A DNA stretch of 64,000 bases from Martinezella lusitana (GTDB taxonomy: Bacteria; Pseudomonadota; Alphaproteobacteria; Rhizobiales; Rhizobiaceae). The position numbers and the translations under genes were made by a program. Each line of letters opens with the position of its first letter. Positions within the stretch are counted from its first letter, which is position 1. The stretch is from the NCBI RefSeq assembly GCF_016901135.1, contig NZ_JAFEVL010000045.1:372001-436000 (forward strand), in the 5' to 3' direction. Below, piece after piece: positions 53,465 to 62,548 of this stretch. The notes under the pieces were generated by a model. That model saw only the letters and a program-made list of their open reading frames with translations, did not search any database and had not been told where the DNA came from.

Positions 53465-55252
53465 TTATCTCCCAATGGCGTAGGCTTGCATCAAACGCGG
53501 TGTTGCTGCAGCGCGCAAGAGGCCATCTTTATCTCGCCGCGCTGCGGTGAGCCGCCCCACGGTCCATTCCGGCGCGACGGTCAGTTTGTGGCCCTTCCTG
53601 CGGAGCGCATCGAGCACCTCAGTGCTGAAGTTGGCCTCCGCGGTAAGGCCGCCGGGCTCGCGGGTGCGTGGGTAGAAGGAGCTCGGGAAGTGCGTGCTGT
53701 GGAACAACGGTTTGTCGATCGCTTCCTGCAGGTTCAGTCCGTGGTGGACATAGCGCAGGAAGAAGGAGAGCTGCCATTGCTCCTGCTGATCGCCGCCCGG
53801 CGTGCCGAAGGCGAGCGTCGGCCGACGCTCGTGCAATGCCAACGTCGGCGTCAGTGTCGTGCGCGGGCGCTTGCCTGGAGCAAGCGAAGAGGGCAGGCCG
53901 GGCTTCAGCCAGAACATCTGCGCACGCGAATTCAGGCAGAAGCCGAGGCCGGGAATGATCGGCGAGGATTGCAGCCAGCCCCCGGAAGGGGTCACCGACA
54001 CCATATTGCCCTCACGGTCGATCACGTCGATATGCACGGTATCGCCGCGCTTCTCCGTCAGATGCGACATTGTAGGCTCATAGACCGCGCCGCCTTTGGC
54101 TTCGGGCGTCTCCAGCATGTCCATGGTGAGATCGTATTGGCCTTCGAAGCCGGGCAGCTTGCCCGGGCGCAACGCAAGCGAGGCTTCCGGGGAAATGAAC
54201 TTGCGGCGTTCGCCGGCATAGGCATCCGATAGCAGGGTATCGAGCGGTACGGTCGTGAAATTGGGATCGCCGTAATAGACCTCGCGATCGGCAAAGGCGA
54301 GTTTCATGGCCTCCATGACTATGTGGACGAAGTCCGCGCCGGCCGGATCGATGCCAGCAAGGTCGAAACCCTTGAGCAGCGACAAGGCTTGCAGGAAGAC
54401 CGGCCCCTGGCCCCACGGACCGATCTTGGCGACGGTCCAGCCGTGATAGTCGTAGGTCAGCGGCTCCTCGACGGTGGCGGACCAGCTGGCCATGTCATCG
54501 GCCGTCAGTACGCCCTTGTGGCGCTGGCCGCTGGCATCCATGACTTCGGCCTTGCTGACATAGCTGTCGATCGCCTCCGCGACGAAGCCGCGATAAAAGG
54601 CATCACGTGCCGCCTCAATCTGCGCTTCGCGGCTGCTCTTCGCCTCCGCTTCCGCGACGACCCGCTTCCAGGTTTCGGCAAGAACCGGGTTTTTGAAGTT
54701 GGACCAGGGTTCCGGGGCGGAGCCTCCGGGAAGCCAGGTCTCATAGGAGGTCGGCCATTCCTTGCGATAGAAATCGGCAAGTCCCGCGATGGTGGCGGAA
54801 ACGCGCGGCAGGATGGGGTGGCCGTTCTCGGCATAGTGGATTGCCGGCTCGAGAACATCGCGGACCGTAAGCCTGCCATAGTCGCGCAGCATCAGCATCC
54901 AGCCGTCGAAGGAGCCGGGGATGACGGTGGCGAGCAGGCCGTCGCCCGGGATCAGCTTCAACCCCTCGCTCGTATAGTGCTCGATCGTTGCGCCGGCCGG
55001 CGCTGGACCCTGGGCGCAGATGACCTCGACCTTGTCTTTTTTCTTCGAATAGAGGATGGCCGGCATATCGCCGCCCGGTCCGCAAAGATGCGGCTCGACG
55101 ATCTGCAGCACGAAGCCGGTCGCGACGGCAGCGTCGAATGCATTGCCGCCCTTTTCGAGAATGCTCATGCCGACGGCGGAGGCGATCCAGTGCGTAGAGG
55201 TGACGACGCCGAAGGTTCCAAGAATTTCAGGACGTGTGGTGAATGCGGTCAT
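53465..55252 (-). CDS. ggt: Gamma-glutamyltransferase family protein (second copy)
   Basis: 595 residues, full-length GGT. The autoprocessing/nucleophilic Thr is T405 in KRGDTVHIDVIDREGN. The early motif VEPHLCGPGGDMPAI and the C-terminal LAFGTPGGDQQEQWQL glycine loop are typical. There is no obvious signal peptide, so it probably works in the cytoplasm on imported gamma-glutamyl peptides. ATG 55252 is preferred; a GTG three codons upstream exists. It is cotranscribed with the Dpp permeases (22-base gap) and DUF1028, and only distantly similar to the first copy at 37.7 kb. Confidence 0.9.
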   Translation of the reverse strand: MTAFTTRPEILGTFGVVTSTHWIASAVGMSILEKGGNAFDAAVATGFVLQIVEPHLCGPGGDMPAILYSKKKDKVEVICAQGPAPAGATIEHYTSEGLKLIPGDGLLATVIPGSFDGWMLMLRDYGRLTVRDVLEPAIHYAENGHPILPRVSATIAGLADFYRKEWPTSYETWLPGGSAPEPWSNFKNPVLAETWKRVVAEAEAKSSREAQIEAARDAFYRGFVAEAIDSYVSKAEVMDASGQRHKGVLTADDMASWSATVEEPLTYDYHGWTVAKIGPWGQGPVFLQALSLLKGFDLAGIDPAGADFVHIVMEAMKLAFADREVYYGDPNFTTVPLDTLLSDAYAGERRKFISPEASLALRPGKLPGFEGQYDLTMDMLETPEAKGGAVYEPTMSHLTEKRGDTVHIDVIDREGNMVSVTPSGGWLQSSPIIPGLGFCLNSRAQMFWLKPGLPSSLAPGKRPRTTLTPTLALHERRPTLAFGTPGGDQQEQWQLSFFLRYVHHGLNLQEAIDKPLFHSTHFPSSFYPRTREPGGLTAEANFSTEVLDALRRKGHKLTVAPEWTVGRLTAARRDKDGLLRAAATPRLMQAYAIGR

Positions 55253-55274
55253 TGGGGGCACCCTTTCAGTTTAT

Positions 55275-56153
55275 TCATGCTTCGCGCGGGTCGAGCGCAT
55301 CGCGCAGGCCGTCGCCGAGGAGATTGAAGCCGATCACGACGAGAAAGATGGCAGCCCCCGGCCACATGGCCATCCAGGGCGCCTGTTCGAGATAATTCTT
55401 GGCCACATTGAGCATCGAGCCCCAGCTCGGAGCCGGCGGCTGCTGACCGAGCCCAAGGAAGGAAAGGCTGGCCTCTGCGATGATGGCGGTCGCGATGGTG
55501 AGCGTTGCCTGCACCAGGATGGGTGCAAAGACATTCGGCAGGATGTAGCGGGTGATGATGCTGAAGTGGCGCAATCCGATCGAGCGGGCGCCTTCGACAT
55601 ATTCCTCCGTCTTGACCGCCAGCACCTGGCCGCGCGTCAGCCGTACGAAGACCGGCGTTGCCGAAAGCCCGATCGCGATCATCGCATTGGTGAGGCTCGG
55701 CCCGAGAAAGGCGGCAAGCGCAATGGCCGTGATCAGGAACGGCATCGCCAGAAAGGCTTCGGTGATGCGCGAGATGATCTGGTCGATCCAGCCGCCGTAA
55801 TAGCCGGAGATCAGGCCGAACGGCACGCCGATCACGACCGCGATGGCGACCGAGAAGATGCCGGCCATCAGCGATGCCTGCGCTCCCCAGATCATGCGGG
55901 ACAGGATGTCTCTACCGATATCGTCGGTGCCGAACCAATGGGCTGTTGATGGCGCCTTGCGGATCGCCGACCAGCTCGTGGCGATCGGATCGGCGATCGG
56001 CAGGAGCGGCGCAAGTGCGGCGAGTACGGTAAAGAAGAGGATGATGGCAAGCCCGACCAAGGCTCCCTTATTGGCCTTCAACTTGCGCCAGGCGCGGTTG
56101 GGAGAGCGTTTGACCGAGGGAGCCGCCGCGGTCGTCTGTGCGATCATGCTCAT
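55275..56153 (-). CDS. Dipeptide/oligopeptide ABC permease DppC type
   Basis: 292 residues, OppC N-terminal region then six helices. The EAA loop KTEEYVEGARSIGLRHFSII is near residue 190. The signature HWFGTDDIGRDILSRMIWGA is characteristic of DppC/OppC. ATG 56153 overlaps the DppB-type gene stop. It is an inner-membrane pore subunit for peptide import. Confidence 0.92.
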   Translation of the reverse strand: MSMIAQTTAAAPSVKRSPNRAWRKLKANKGALVGLAIILFFTVLAALAPLLPIADPIATSWSAIRKAPSTAHWFGTDDIGRDILSRMIWGAQASLMAGIFSVAIAVVIGVPFGLISGYYGGWIDQIISRITEAFLAMPFLITAIALAAFLGPSLTNAMIAIGLSATPVFVRLTRGQVLAVKTEEYVEGARSIGLRHFSIITRYILPNVFAPILVQATLTIATAIIAEASLSFLGLGQQPPAPSWGSMLNVAKNYLEQAPWMAMWPGAAIFLVVIGFNLLGDGLRDALDPREA

Positions 56154-57097
56154 AGGGCTGCCCTCATGCGTGGATTGAGGAGGACATAGAGAATGTCGGC
56201 GATGAGGTTCATCGCGATGAAGCCGATAGCCGTGCAAAGCACGACTCCCTGGACCACCGCGTAATCCCGATTGAAAACCGCGTCGACGATCAGCTTGCCG
56301 AAGCCGGGAATGGTGAAGATCTGCTCGGTCAAAACAGCGCCTGCCAGAAGCTCGCCGAAGAGCAGCGCGCTGACGGTGACGATGGGCAATATGGCGTTGC
56401 GGAAGGTATGCTGCAAAACGACGGCTGCTTCGGAAAGACCCTTGGCGCGGGCGGTGCGGATGTAGTCGGCGCTGAGGACGCTCAGCATGGACGAGCGGGT
56501 ATGGCGCATCAACGTGGCGGCAAGCGCATTGCCGAGCACGAAGGAGGGCATCAGCATGGTCTGGATCGAGCGCCAGGGATCCTCAAAGAATGGCTGGTAT
56601 CCCGAGGCGGGCAGCCAGTGAAGCTTCACCGAAACCAGCAGGATCAGCATGATGCCGAGCCAGAAATTCGGCACGGACAAGCCGCACAGGGCGATGATGT
56701 TGGCGAGGAAATCGATAAGCGTGTTTTTCTTCACCGCCGCGAGGATGCCCATGGGAATGCCGATGACGAAGGCGAAGATCATCGACATGACGGCGAGCTG
56801 GATGGTGACCGGCAGCTTTTCCGCGATGAGCGTCAGCACCGGCTGGTTGGTGCGCAGCGAAACGCCGAGATCGCCCTTCGCAACGCCCTGCAACCAGTAG
56901 CCATATTGATAGACGACGGGGTCGTTCAGCCGGTATTTCTCGCGAAGCAGCTCCAGGACCTGTGGATCGCGCTCCTCCCCGGCCATGGCGAGCACCGGAT
57001 CGCCCGGCAGGAGCTTCTGCAGGGAGAAGACGAAGATCGAAATGATCAGCAGCGTCGGTATGGCGACGAGCAATCTTTTTCCGATATAGCTATACAT
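56150..57097 (-). CDS. Dipeptide/oligopeptide ABC permease DppB type
   Basis: 315 residues with the DppB start MYSYIGKRLLVAIPTLLIIS and the family segment PGDPVLAMAGEERDPQVLEL. The EAA loop SADYIRTARAKGLSEAAVVL is near residue 208. ATG 57097 has AAGGAT upstream. It lies 61 bases after the binding-protein gene, with a hairpin in the gap. Confidence 0.92.
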   Translation of the reverse strand: MYSYIGKRLLVAIPTLLIISIFVFSLQKLLPGDPVLAMAGEERDPQVLELLREKYRLNDPVVYQYGYWLQGVAKGDLGVSLRTNQPVLTLIAEKLPVTIQLAVMSMIFAFVIGIPMGILAAVKKNTLIDFLANIIALCGLSVPNFWLGIMLILLVSVKLHWLPASGYQPFFEDPWRSIQTMLMPSFVLGNALAATLMRHTRSSMLSVLSADYIRTARAKGLSEAAVVLQHTFRNAILPIVTVSALLFGELLAGAVLTEQIFTIPGFGKLIVDAVFNRDYAVVQGVVLCTAIGFIAMNLIADILYVLLNPRMRAAL

Positions 57098-57122
57098 GGG
57101 CAGATCCTTGGCGCGCGGGAGA

Positions 57123-57149
57123 GCCATGCGGGGCGAACGCCCGCATGGC
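57123..57149 (-). promoter_or_regulatory. Hairpin between peptide-binding protein and DppB genes
   Basis: GCCATGCGGG-N7-CCCGCATGGC, perfect 10-bp arms in the gap after the binding-protein gene. It parallels the hairpins at 31632 and 45883 and probably sets subunit ratio. Confidence 0.65.
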
Positions 57150-57158
57150 GTTGCGGGC

Positions 57159-58667
57159 TCAGTTGCTCTTCTTTACGCCAGCGAGGCGGATCATCCCGTC
57201 CGGAGCGGGCGCGAAGCCGGTCACCTTCTTGTTGTAGGCCCAGATCCAGGCCTGATGACCGAGAAAGATGATCGGCAGATCCTCGTTGAGGATGGCTTCG
57301 GCCGCATCGTATTTCTGCTTGCGCACCGCACTGTCCTGCGACTGGCGCGCTTCCAGCAGCAGCTTGTCGACCTCGGGATTGCTGTATTTGGAATCGTTGA
57401 GGCCGGCGCCCGTCGTCACGAATTGCTGGATATTGCCATCTGGATCGGAGCGGCCGGACCAGTCGGAGCGGCTGAGCTGGTAGTTGCCCGCCGTCTGCGC
57501 GTCGAGCAGCGTGGCGAATTCGGTCGTCTTCAGCGTCACGTCGAAGCCGGCTTCCGCGACCATCGACTGGATGATCTGCATCGTCTGCATCGAGACGGGA
57601 TTGTTGGCGACGGCAAGTTCGACGGGGACGCGGTCGAAACCGGCGGCCTTGACCAGTGCCTTGGCCTTGTCGATGTCGCGCGCGGGAACCGGAACATCCT
57701 TGTCGAACCAGGGGCTGTTGGGTGCGAATGGCTGATTGCCGGCAAGCCCGGTGCCGTCAAAGACGATCTGCATGGCGGCCTCACGATCGATCGCCAGCGA
57801 GAAGGCCTGCCGCAGGCGCTTGTCCTTGCCTATCGGATTGTCGGCGCGCGCTCCGTTGCCGATATTGGCATAGACGCCGAGCCAGCCTGTGCCGATTGCG
57901 TCGGCATAGACGAGGTTGGGATCGCCCTTCACCGTGCCGACGTCGGATGCGGCGACGCGCTCGATCATGTCGAGATCGCCCGAGCGCAGGTTTGCAAGGC
58001 GAACCGTCGAGTCGGGGATCGGCAGATAGGTCACCTTGTCGATGAAGACGGTGTCCTTGTTCCAGTAGTCCTGGAATTTCTCCAGTACGATGCGGTCCTG
58101 CTGCACGCGCTCGACGAATTTGAACGGTCCGGAGCAAACGGGATGGTCACCGAACTTCGCGCCGGCGGCTTTCGCCGCAGTCGGCGAGACCATCATGCCG
58201 GAGCGGTCGGAGAGCTGGGCAAGCAGCGTGACGTCAGGCGCTTTCAGGGTGAAGGTGACTTCGTATTCGCCCGATGCCTCGACCTTGGCGACCGAGGAGA
58301 GCTCGCTCTTGCGGCGCGATTCCGGCATGGTCTGGTAGCGCTGGATATTGTCGACCACGGCTTGCGCGTTGAACGGCGTCTCGTCCTGGAACTTGACCCC
58401 TTGGCGCAGTTCCATGATCAGCTGCTTGCCGTCTGCCGACCATTTCCAGGAGGTGGCGAGCTGCGGCACGAACTGCAGATCCGGAGTCACGTCGACGAGC
58501 TTGTCGCAGAGCGCGGTATAGACGATGCGGCCGACGAATGTGCGCGACTGGGCTGGATCCAGCACGTCGGCATCGTCCTGCAGGCCGATCTTCAGCTCGA
58601 CAGCGAAAGCCGGCAGCGCGATCAATACGCCGGCGGCCAGCGATGTCAGGAATTTGGCGATCTTCAT
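57159..58667 (-). CDS. Peptide/nickel-type ABC substrate-binding protein (SBP family 5)
   Basis: 502 residues with a Sec signal (KIAKFLTSLAAGVLIALPAFA) and the family 5 start VELKIGLQDDADVLDPAQSR. It belongs to the DppA/GsiB group. It is periplasmic and captures peptides, perhaps gamma-glutamyl peptides given the adjacent transferase. AGGAGAACAAG precedes the ATG. It lies 86 bases downstream of the GntR gene; a small CGACCGG stem-loop (58706-58727) lies in that gap. Confidence 0.92.
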   Translation of the reverse strand: MKIAKFLTSLAAGVLIALPAFAVELKIGLQDDADVLDPAQSRTFVGRIVYTALCDKLVDVTPDLQFVPQLATSWKWSADGKQLIMELRQGVKFQDETPFNAQAVVDNIQRYQTMPESRRKSELSSVAKVEASGEYEVTFTLKAPDVTLLAQLSDRSGMMVSPTAAKAAGAKFGDHPVCSGPFKFVERVQQDRIVLEKFQDYWNKDTVFIDKVTYLPIPDSTVRLANLRSGDLDMIERVAASDVGTVKGDPNLVYADAIGTGWLGVYANIGNGARADNPIGKDKRLRQAFSLAIDREAAMQIVFDGTGLAGNQPFAPNSPWFDKDVPVPARDIDKAKALVKAAGFDRVPVELAVANNPVSMQTMQIIQSMVAEAGFDVTLKTTEFATLLDAQTAGNYQLSRSDWSGRSDPDGNIQQFVTTGAGLNDSKYSNPEVDKLLLEARQSQDSAVRKQKYDAAEAILNEDLPIIFLGHQAWIWAYNKKVTGFAPAPDGMIRLAGVKKSN

Positions 58668-58753
58668 CTTGTTCTCCTGATTATAGTTTTCGTTCTTTGT
58701 ATTCTCGACCGGTTTCCTCTCCGGTCGTGGTCTGGTGAGGGAGGGGCTTTTGG

Positions 58754-59491
58754 TCAGCCCACTTCTTCAGTCAGTGGCTCCAGTGCTTGTCGCGCATCGA
58801 GCGAGGTGATGCGGATCAGGCTTTCCTGCAGCATCAGAAGGTGCTCGCGCATGGCTTCGGCGGCCTTTATCGGATCTCGTGCGGCAATCGCATCGATGAT
58901 CGCGATGTGCTGCGCATAAGAGACCGGGCGCGTCTTGTTGATGCTGCGGGCCAATTCGCGAATGGTTTGCCAAGCCTCGTCCTGACGGACATGGTTGATG
59001 ACGTCGAAGATGGTCAGAAAGAACTGGTTGCCGGCGCTCTCGGCGATCAGCCGATGCAGCGCGCCATCCCAGAGCTCGCTGCTATCGGCATCGTCGCTGG
59101 CGGTGATTTTCTTCGTCAGCTCATACATGCGATCGATGTCATCGGGCTTGGCGCGCATGGCTGCAAGCTGGGCCAGCTGCGGCTCGATGCGCAGGCGAAC
59201 CTCCATGACCTCCATGAGATCCGTGCCGGCCACCAGCGAGCTCACATGCTCGCTCCAGCCGTCCGGGCGCTGTCCCGCATAGGTTCCCGAGCCCTGGCGA
59301 CGCCAGACACGGCCTTCGGCCTCCAGCACTTCCAGCGCCCGCCGGATGGCGCGGCGGCTGATACCCAATGTTTCCGACAGAACCCGTTCCGTCGGCAACT
59401 TCCCATCCGCCGGCAGATCGGCCGAATTCAAAAGCCCCCGGAGCTTTTCCAGGGCGTAGATCGAATTCTCCGGAAGGCTGCTGATTGCCAT
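58754..59491 (-). CDS. GntR-family (FadR subfamily) regulator of the peptide operon
   Basis: 245 residues: GntR winged helix-turn-helix (KLPTERVLSETLGISRRAIR, about 31-50) and an all-helical FCD effector domain with the metal-binding Asp/His pattern (HRLIAESAGN and SYAQHIAIIDAIAARD). ATG 59491 is chosen because a perfect 23-bp inverted repeat ends 11 bases upstream of it. It heads the operon with the binding protein and permeases and very likely represses itself and them. Confidence 0.9.
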   Translation of the reverse strand: MAISSLPENSIYALEKLRGLLNSADLPADGKLPTERVLSETLGISRRAIRRALEVLEAEGRVWRRQGSGTYAGQRPDGWSEHVSSLVAGTDLMEVMEVRLRIEPQLAQLAAMRAKPDDIDRMYELTKKITASDDADSSELWDGALHRLIAESAGNQFFLTIFDVINHVRQDEAWQTIRELARSINKTRPVSYAQHIAIIDAIAARDPIKAAEAMREHLLMLQESLIRITSLDARQALEPLTEEVG

Positions 59492-59501
59492 GACGAGGAA
59501 G

Positions 59502-59524
59502 TGAACCAATTTGGAATTGGTTCA
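59502..59524. promoter_or_regulatory. GntR operator: perfect 23-bp inverted repeat
   Basis: Arms TGAACCAATT and AATTGGTTCA separated by TGG, immediately upstream of the GntR gene ATG. The length and perfection make chance very unlikely; FadR-type proteins bind short palindromes in just this position. Confidence 0.8.
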
Positions 59525-59663
59525 ATTGAAGTTCAACCCAACCCTGCCGTCAAGCTCTTTTTTGTGCAATTTTTGCAATGCACAATCTTTGTGCGTGGTG
59601 CGTCAAAGCGGAGCCGCAAAAGAACGCCGCCTGATTGAAAACGATGCGAAGGTGAGCCCCGCC

Positions 59664-61106
59664 TTAGCGGCTAAGCGCACGCGCCGAAAGTGCGATTTCC
59701 GGTGTGAAGTCGAAATCCTTGTCGAAGGGATAGATCGGCTTCTGTTTGCGCAGCCGCGGCAAGCGTTCGACGAACTGATCGACGACCCCCGGCGAAAGCG
59801 CCATCAGGTTCGGATTGGCGATCGGTGCCAGTTCCGGTGAGAGATAGCCTGACTTAACGACGATGATCCTGGCCTTGTGCGGATCGAGGCCGAGGCGCGT
59901 GAAATCGGCAATGTTGTGATAGGGGCGGCGCTTCGCAGAGAGCACCAGATCGATGCCGCCGATGGAAACAACCGCCTGGGCGTCGCTCGCGTCGATGACA
60001 TCAAGCAGAAACTTGACGGTGAAATTAGCTTTGACGGGCTTGCTTCCCTTCGTGTCGAGCGATGCGCCGACAGAGAGATCGAGTGTGGCGCCGACGCCTG
60101 CCGCATAGCAGGCTTCCGTGGCTGCCTTGTCAGTGATGCCGGCGAAGATGACGCCGTCGGCCCCCTTCGCAATCAGTTCGGCAAGCACGTCGGCGCGATC
60201 GCCGACACCGCCTCCAGTCGGATTGTCACCGGATTCGGCAAGCACCACGGGCGCGGTCTCACTGGCAATCGCCCTGACGACGCATTCCTCGATCGAGCCG
60301 GTCTCGCAGCCGAAAACGAAATCCTTGCGTACATCCCAGTATGCCTGCGCCAGGCGTTTCGCTTCGCGCTCGAGAACTTGGCGATCCGTGCCGGTCATGA
60401 TGGCCGCGGCCGTGGCGCGCGGCTCGTCGGCCCAGACATAGCCGACCATCAGCGAGGCATCCCAGACACCATCGATGGCATCGATTTCGGGCAGTAGATC
60501 GTAGAGGCTCTTGGCCGGTTCATCGACCGTGCTGGTGCGCTCACCCGGCAACACCACAGGGATCGGTGCCCAGAGCAGGATCGGCTTCACCCCGGTTTTG
60601 AGGCTTTCCGTCAGCATCTTGACGGCGCGGCGCATGGTCTCCTCGACATCGATATGCGGCGCGGTGCGATAGGTGGAATACATGTCGAGCGCATCGATGA
60701 TGCGCTGGGTGACGTTGCCGTGCAGGTCGTAGCTGGCCGAGACCATGCAATTCTCACCGACAACGGAACGCGCGGCGCTGATCCAATCACCCTCGGCATC
60801 TTCCATGCCTTCGACATACATGGCGCCGTGCATGGCAAGATAGAGCCCGTCGAGCGGCAGCAATGGCTTCAGACGCTCCAGGAATTCCGCCTTGAAGGCC
60901 TCGTATGTATGGCGGGCGACCGGACCGCCGGCGATGGCCCTGGCATGGATGGTCGGCAGGAATTCGCCGTCGTATTCCTTGAGAAAGACGAAGTAGGGCG
61001 CAGCCGTCAGCTCTTCGCCGCGCAGAACGCGAAAATCCTTCTCCTCGTTCAATACGGGATTATAGGTGCTGCATTCGATGTGAATGCCTCCGACGGCGAT
61101 ACGCAT
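59664..61106 (-). CDS. M81-family metallopeptidase (MlrC-like, microcystinase C family)
   Basis: 480 residues. The N-terminal MlrC domain opens MRIAVGGIHIECSTYNP, with metal-ligand candidates in LAMHGAMYVEGMEDAEGDW and YDLHGNV. The C-terminal MlrC domain includes LAESGDNPTGGGVGDRADVL. Relatives cleave short linear peptides with unusual residues (the tetrapeptide of linearised microcystin). ATG 61106 lies 7 bases after the ROK gene stop, so both are coupled. It is cytoplasmic and may finish peptides imported by the Dpp system. Confidence 0.9.
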   Translation of the reverse strand: MRIAVGGIHIECSTYNPVLNEEKDFRVLRGEELTAAPYFVFLKEYDGEFLPTIHARAIAGGPVARHTYEAFKAEFLERLKPLLPLDGLYLAMHGAMYVEGMEDAEGDWISAARSVVGENCMVSASYDLHGNVTQRIIDALDMYSTYRTAPHIDVEETMRRAVKMLTESLKTGVKPILLWAPIPVVLPGERTSTVDEPAKSLYDLLPEIDAIDGVWDASLMVGYVWADEPRATAAAIMTGTDRQVLEREAKRLAQAYWDVRKDFVFGCETGSIEECVVRAIASETAPVVLAESGDNPTGGGVGDRADVLAELIAKGADGVIFAGITDKAATEACYAAGVGATLDLSVGASLDTKGSKPVKANFTVKFLLDVIDASDAQAVVSIGGIDLVLSAKRRPYHNIADFTRLGLDPHKARIIVVKSGYLSPELAPIANPNLMALSPGVVDQFVERLPRLRKQKPIYPFDKDFDFTPEIALSARALSR

Positions 61107-61113
61107 GGGAACC

Positions 61114-62370
61114 TCAATTCGGGCTGGGACCAATCAGGAAATTATGGGCGGCGATGCTGGCGGCACCGCGCGCCCAGACATCGCCATCGACGCGTTGCGT
61201 GCGGATCGGCGTCTGGCCGGCATAGCGCGGCAGCACGTTCGCCTCGGCCGCCTGCCTCATCACGGTGCCGAAGAGGCCGTCGAAGCGCCCTTCGACATGG
61301 GTGATCAGGATCATGCCCGGATCGTTGAACTGGATCAGATGGGCGATCGCCAGGCCAAGGGCACTGCCGGCCCGATGCAGGATGCGGATCGCAGCCGCGT
61401 TGCCGAGCGACGCCTCGGCTTCCAGATCGTTGAGGGAATTGCAGGCAAGGCCTTCCGCCCTCGCCATTTCCTTGATCGCCTTCATCGACGCCACGGTGTC
61501 GAGGCAGCCGCGCTTGCCGCAGCGACAGGGCGAGCCGTTGGCTTCGATGGTGCAATGGGCGATCTCGCCGGCGCCGCCGTGATTGCCGCGATAAAGCTTG
61601 CCGCCGACGAAATGGGCGCAGCCGATGCCGTCGTCGAAAGAGACGACGCTGAAATTCTGAGCGTCGCGCGTGCTGCCGAACAGCTTCTCGCTGACGGCGA
61701 CCGCCTTGGCGTCGTTTTCGATGAAAGTGTCGATGCCGGTCTTTTGCCGGATGATGCTCGCAAGCGGCACGTCCTTCCAGCCAAGCAGCGTGGATTGCAC
61801 GCAGCTTGCCTGCTTCTCATCGACGAAGCCGGAGAGGGCGATACCGATGCCGGACAGTTTTCGGGCGATGTCCTCGCGCTCCGCAAGCAGCTTCGGCAGC
61901 GCCTCGGCAATCAGCTCGGCAATGATCTCCGGATCGCGTGATAGCGGCATGGTCTGACGCGCGATTATGTTGCCGTTGAAGTCGCTGAGAACCATCGGTG
62001 CCGGGTCTTCGAGCAATGAAATGCCGACAAAGAAGGCGCCCTCCGGATGCAGATCCAACAGGATCGACGGGCGGCCCTGACCGTAGATCGTCTCCGTCTC
62101 GTGCAGAACGCCGAGGGAGATCAGATCGCGGGTAATTCCGCTCATGGCTGCCTTGCTCAGGCCCATGGAAGCTGCGAGAACGGTGCGGCTCAACGGGCCG
62201 GATTCGCTGATGACGCGCAGAAGCTGCTGCTGGGAAGAGGTGAGCAATTCGACGTTCCGCCTGGATTTCGGTCTGCTTTCGCGGACAATAAGTTCATGAA
62301 TTGAACAAATCAACGGAAATAAATTTAGAGGGGAACCTAATTGCAGGCCGGTCACGAGGCAGGGTTGCAT
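61114..62370 (-). CDS. ROK-family transcriptional regulator (NagC/XylR type)
   Basis: Up to 418 residues: an N-terminal MarR-like helix-turn-helix (LSRTVLAASMGLSKAAMSGI) and a ROK domain with the zinc motif CRCGKRGCLD and GEIAHCTIE (the usual GEIGH has Ala here). The sugar-kinase-like ATP motifs are poor, as in regulators. The ATG at 62370 lacks a good ribosome site; the first 25 residues look unlike protein, and a TTG about 20 codons in may be the true start. It is coupled to the MlrC-like gene. Confidence 0.87.
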   Translation of the reverse strand: MQPCLVTGLQLGSPLNLFPLICSIHELIVRESRPKSRRNVELLTSSQQQLLRVISESGPLSRTVLAASMGLSKAAMSGITRDLISLGVLHETETIYGQGRPSILLDLHPEGAFFVGISLLEDPAPMVLSDFNGNIIARQTMPLSRDPEIIAELIAEALPKLLAEREDIARKLSGIGIALSGFVDEKQASCVQSTLLGWKDVPLASIIRQKTGIDTFIENDAKAVAVSEKLFGSTRDAQNFSVVSFDDGIGCAHFVGGKLYRGNHGGAGEIAHCTIEANGSPCRCGKRGCLDTVASMKAIKEMARAEGLACNSLNDLEAEASLGNAAAIRILHRAGSALGLAIAHLIQFNDPGMILITHVEGRFDGLFGTVMRQAAEANVLPRYAGQTPIRTQRVDGDVWARGAASIAAHNFLIGPSPN

Positions 62371-62548
62371 TTAAATAGTTGACATCGACCTATATCAGTA
62401 TGCAAAACTTATTATAACGATTCAGGCAATAAGCCCCTCCCGTCGCCTCGTCCTCCGACGTCGATTCCAAAAAGTAAACGCTCGATCATGGTTGCCCTGG
62501 CGGCCTATGCGTGTTCGATGTCGGGCGCAGCAGTCAGAAAGGAATGCC

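Noticed and set aside
58668..58690. A TATAAT on the minus strand just before the peptide-binding-protein gene.
   Set aside because: It lies only a few bases ahead of the ribosome site, leaving no room for a leader, and no suitable -35 box is present.
57096..58919. A 607-codon plus-strand frame opposite the peptide-binding protein.
   Set aside because: Antisense shadow; the minus strand encodes a complete SBP family 5 protein with signal peptide.
62371..62440. TTGACA on the plus strand and TATAAT on the minus strand near the ROK/MFS divergent region.
   Set aside because: Neither has a partner hexamer at acceptable spacing, so no promoter was called.
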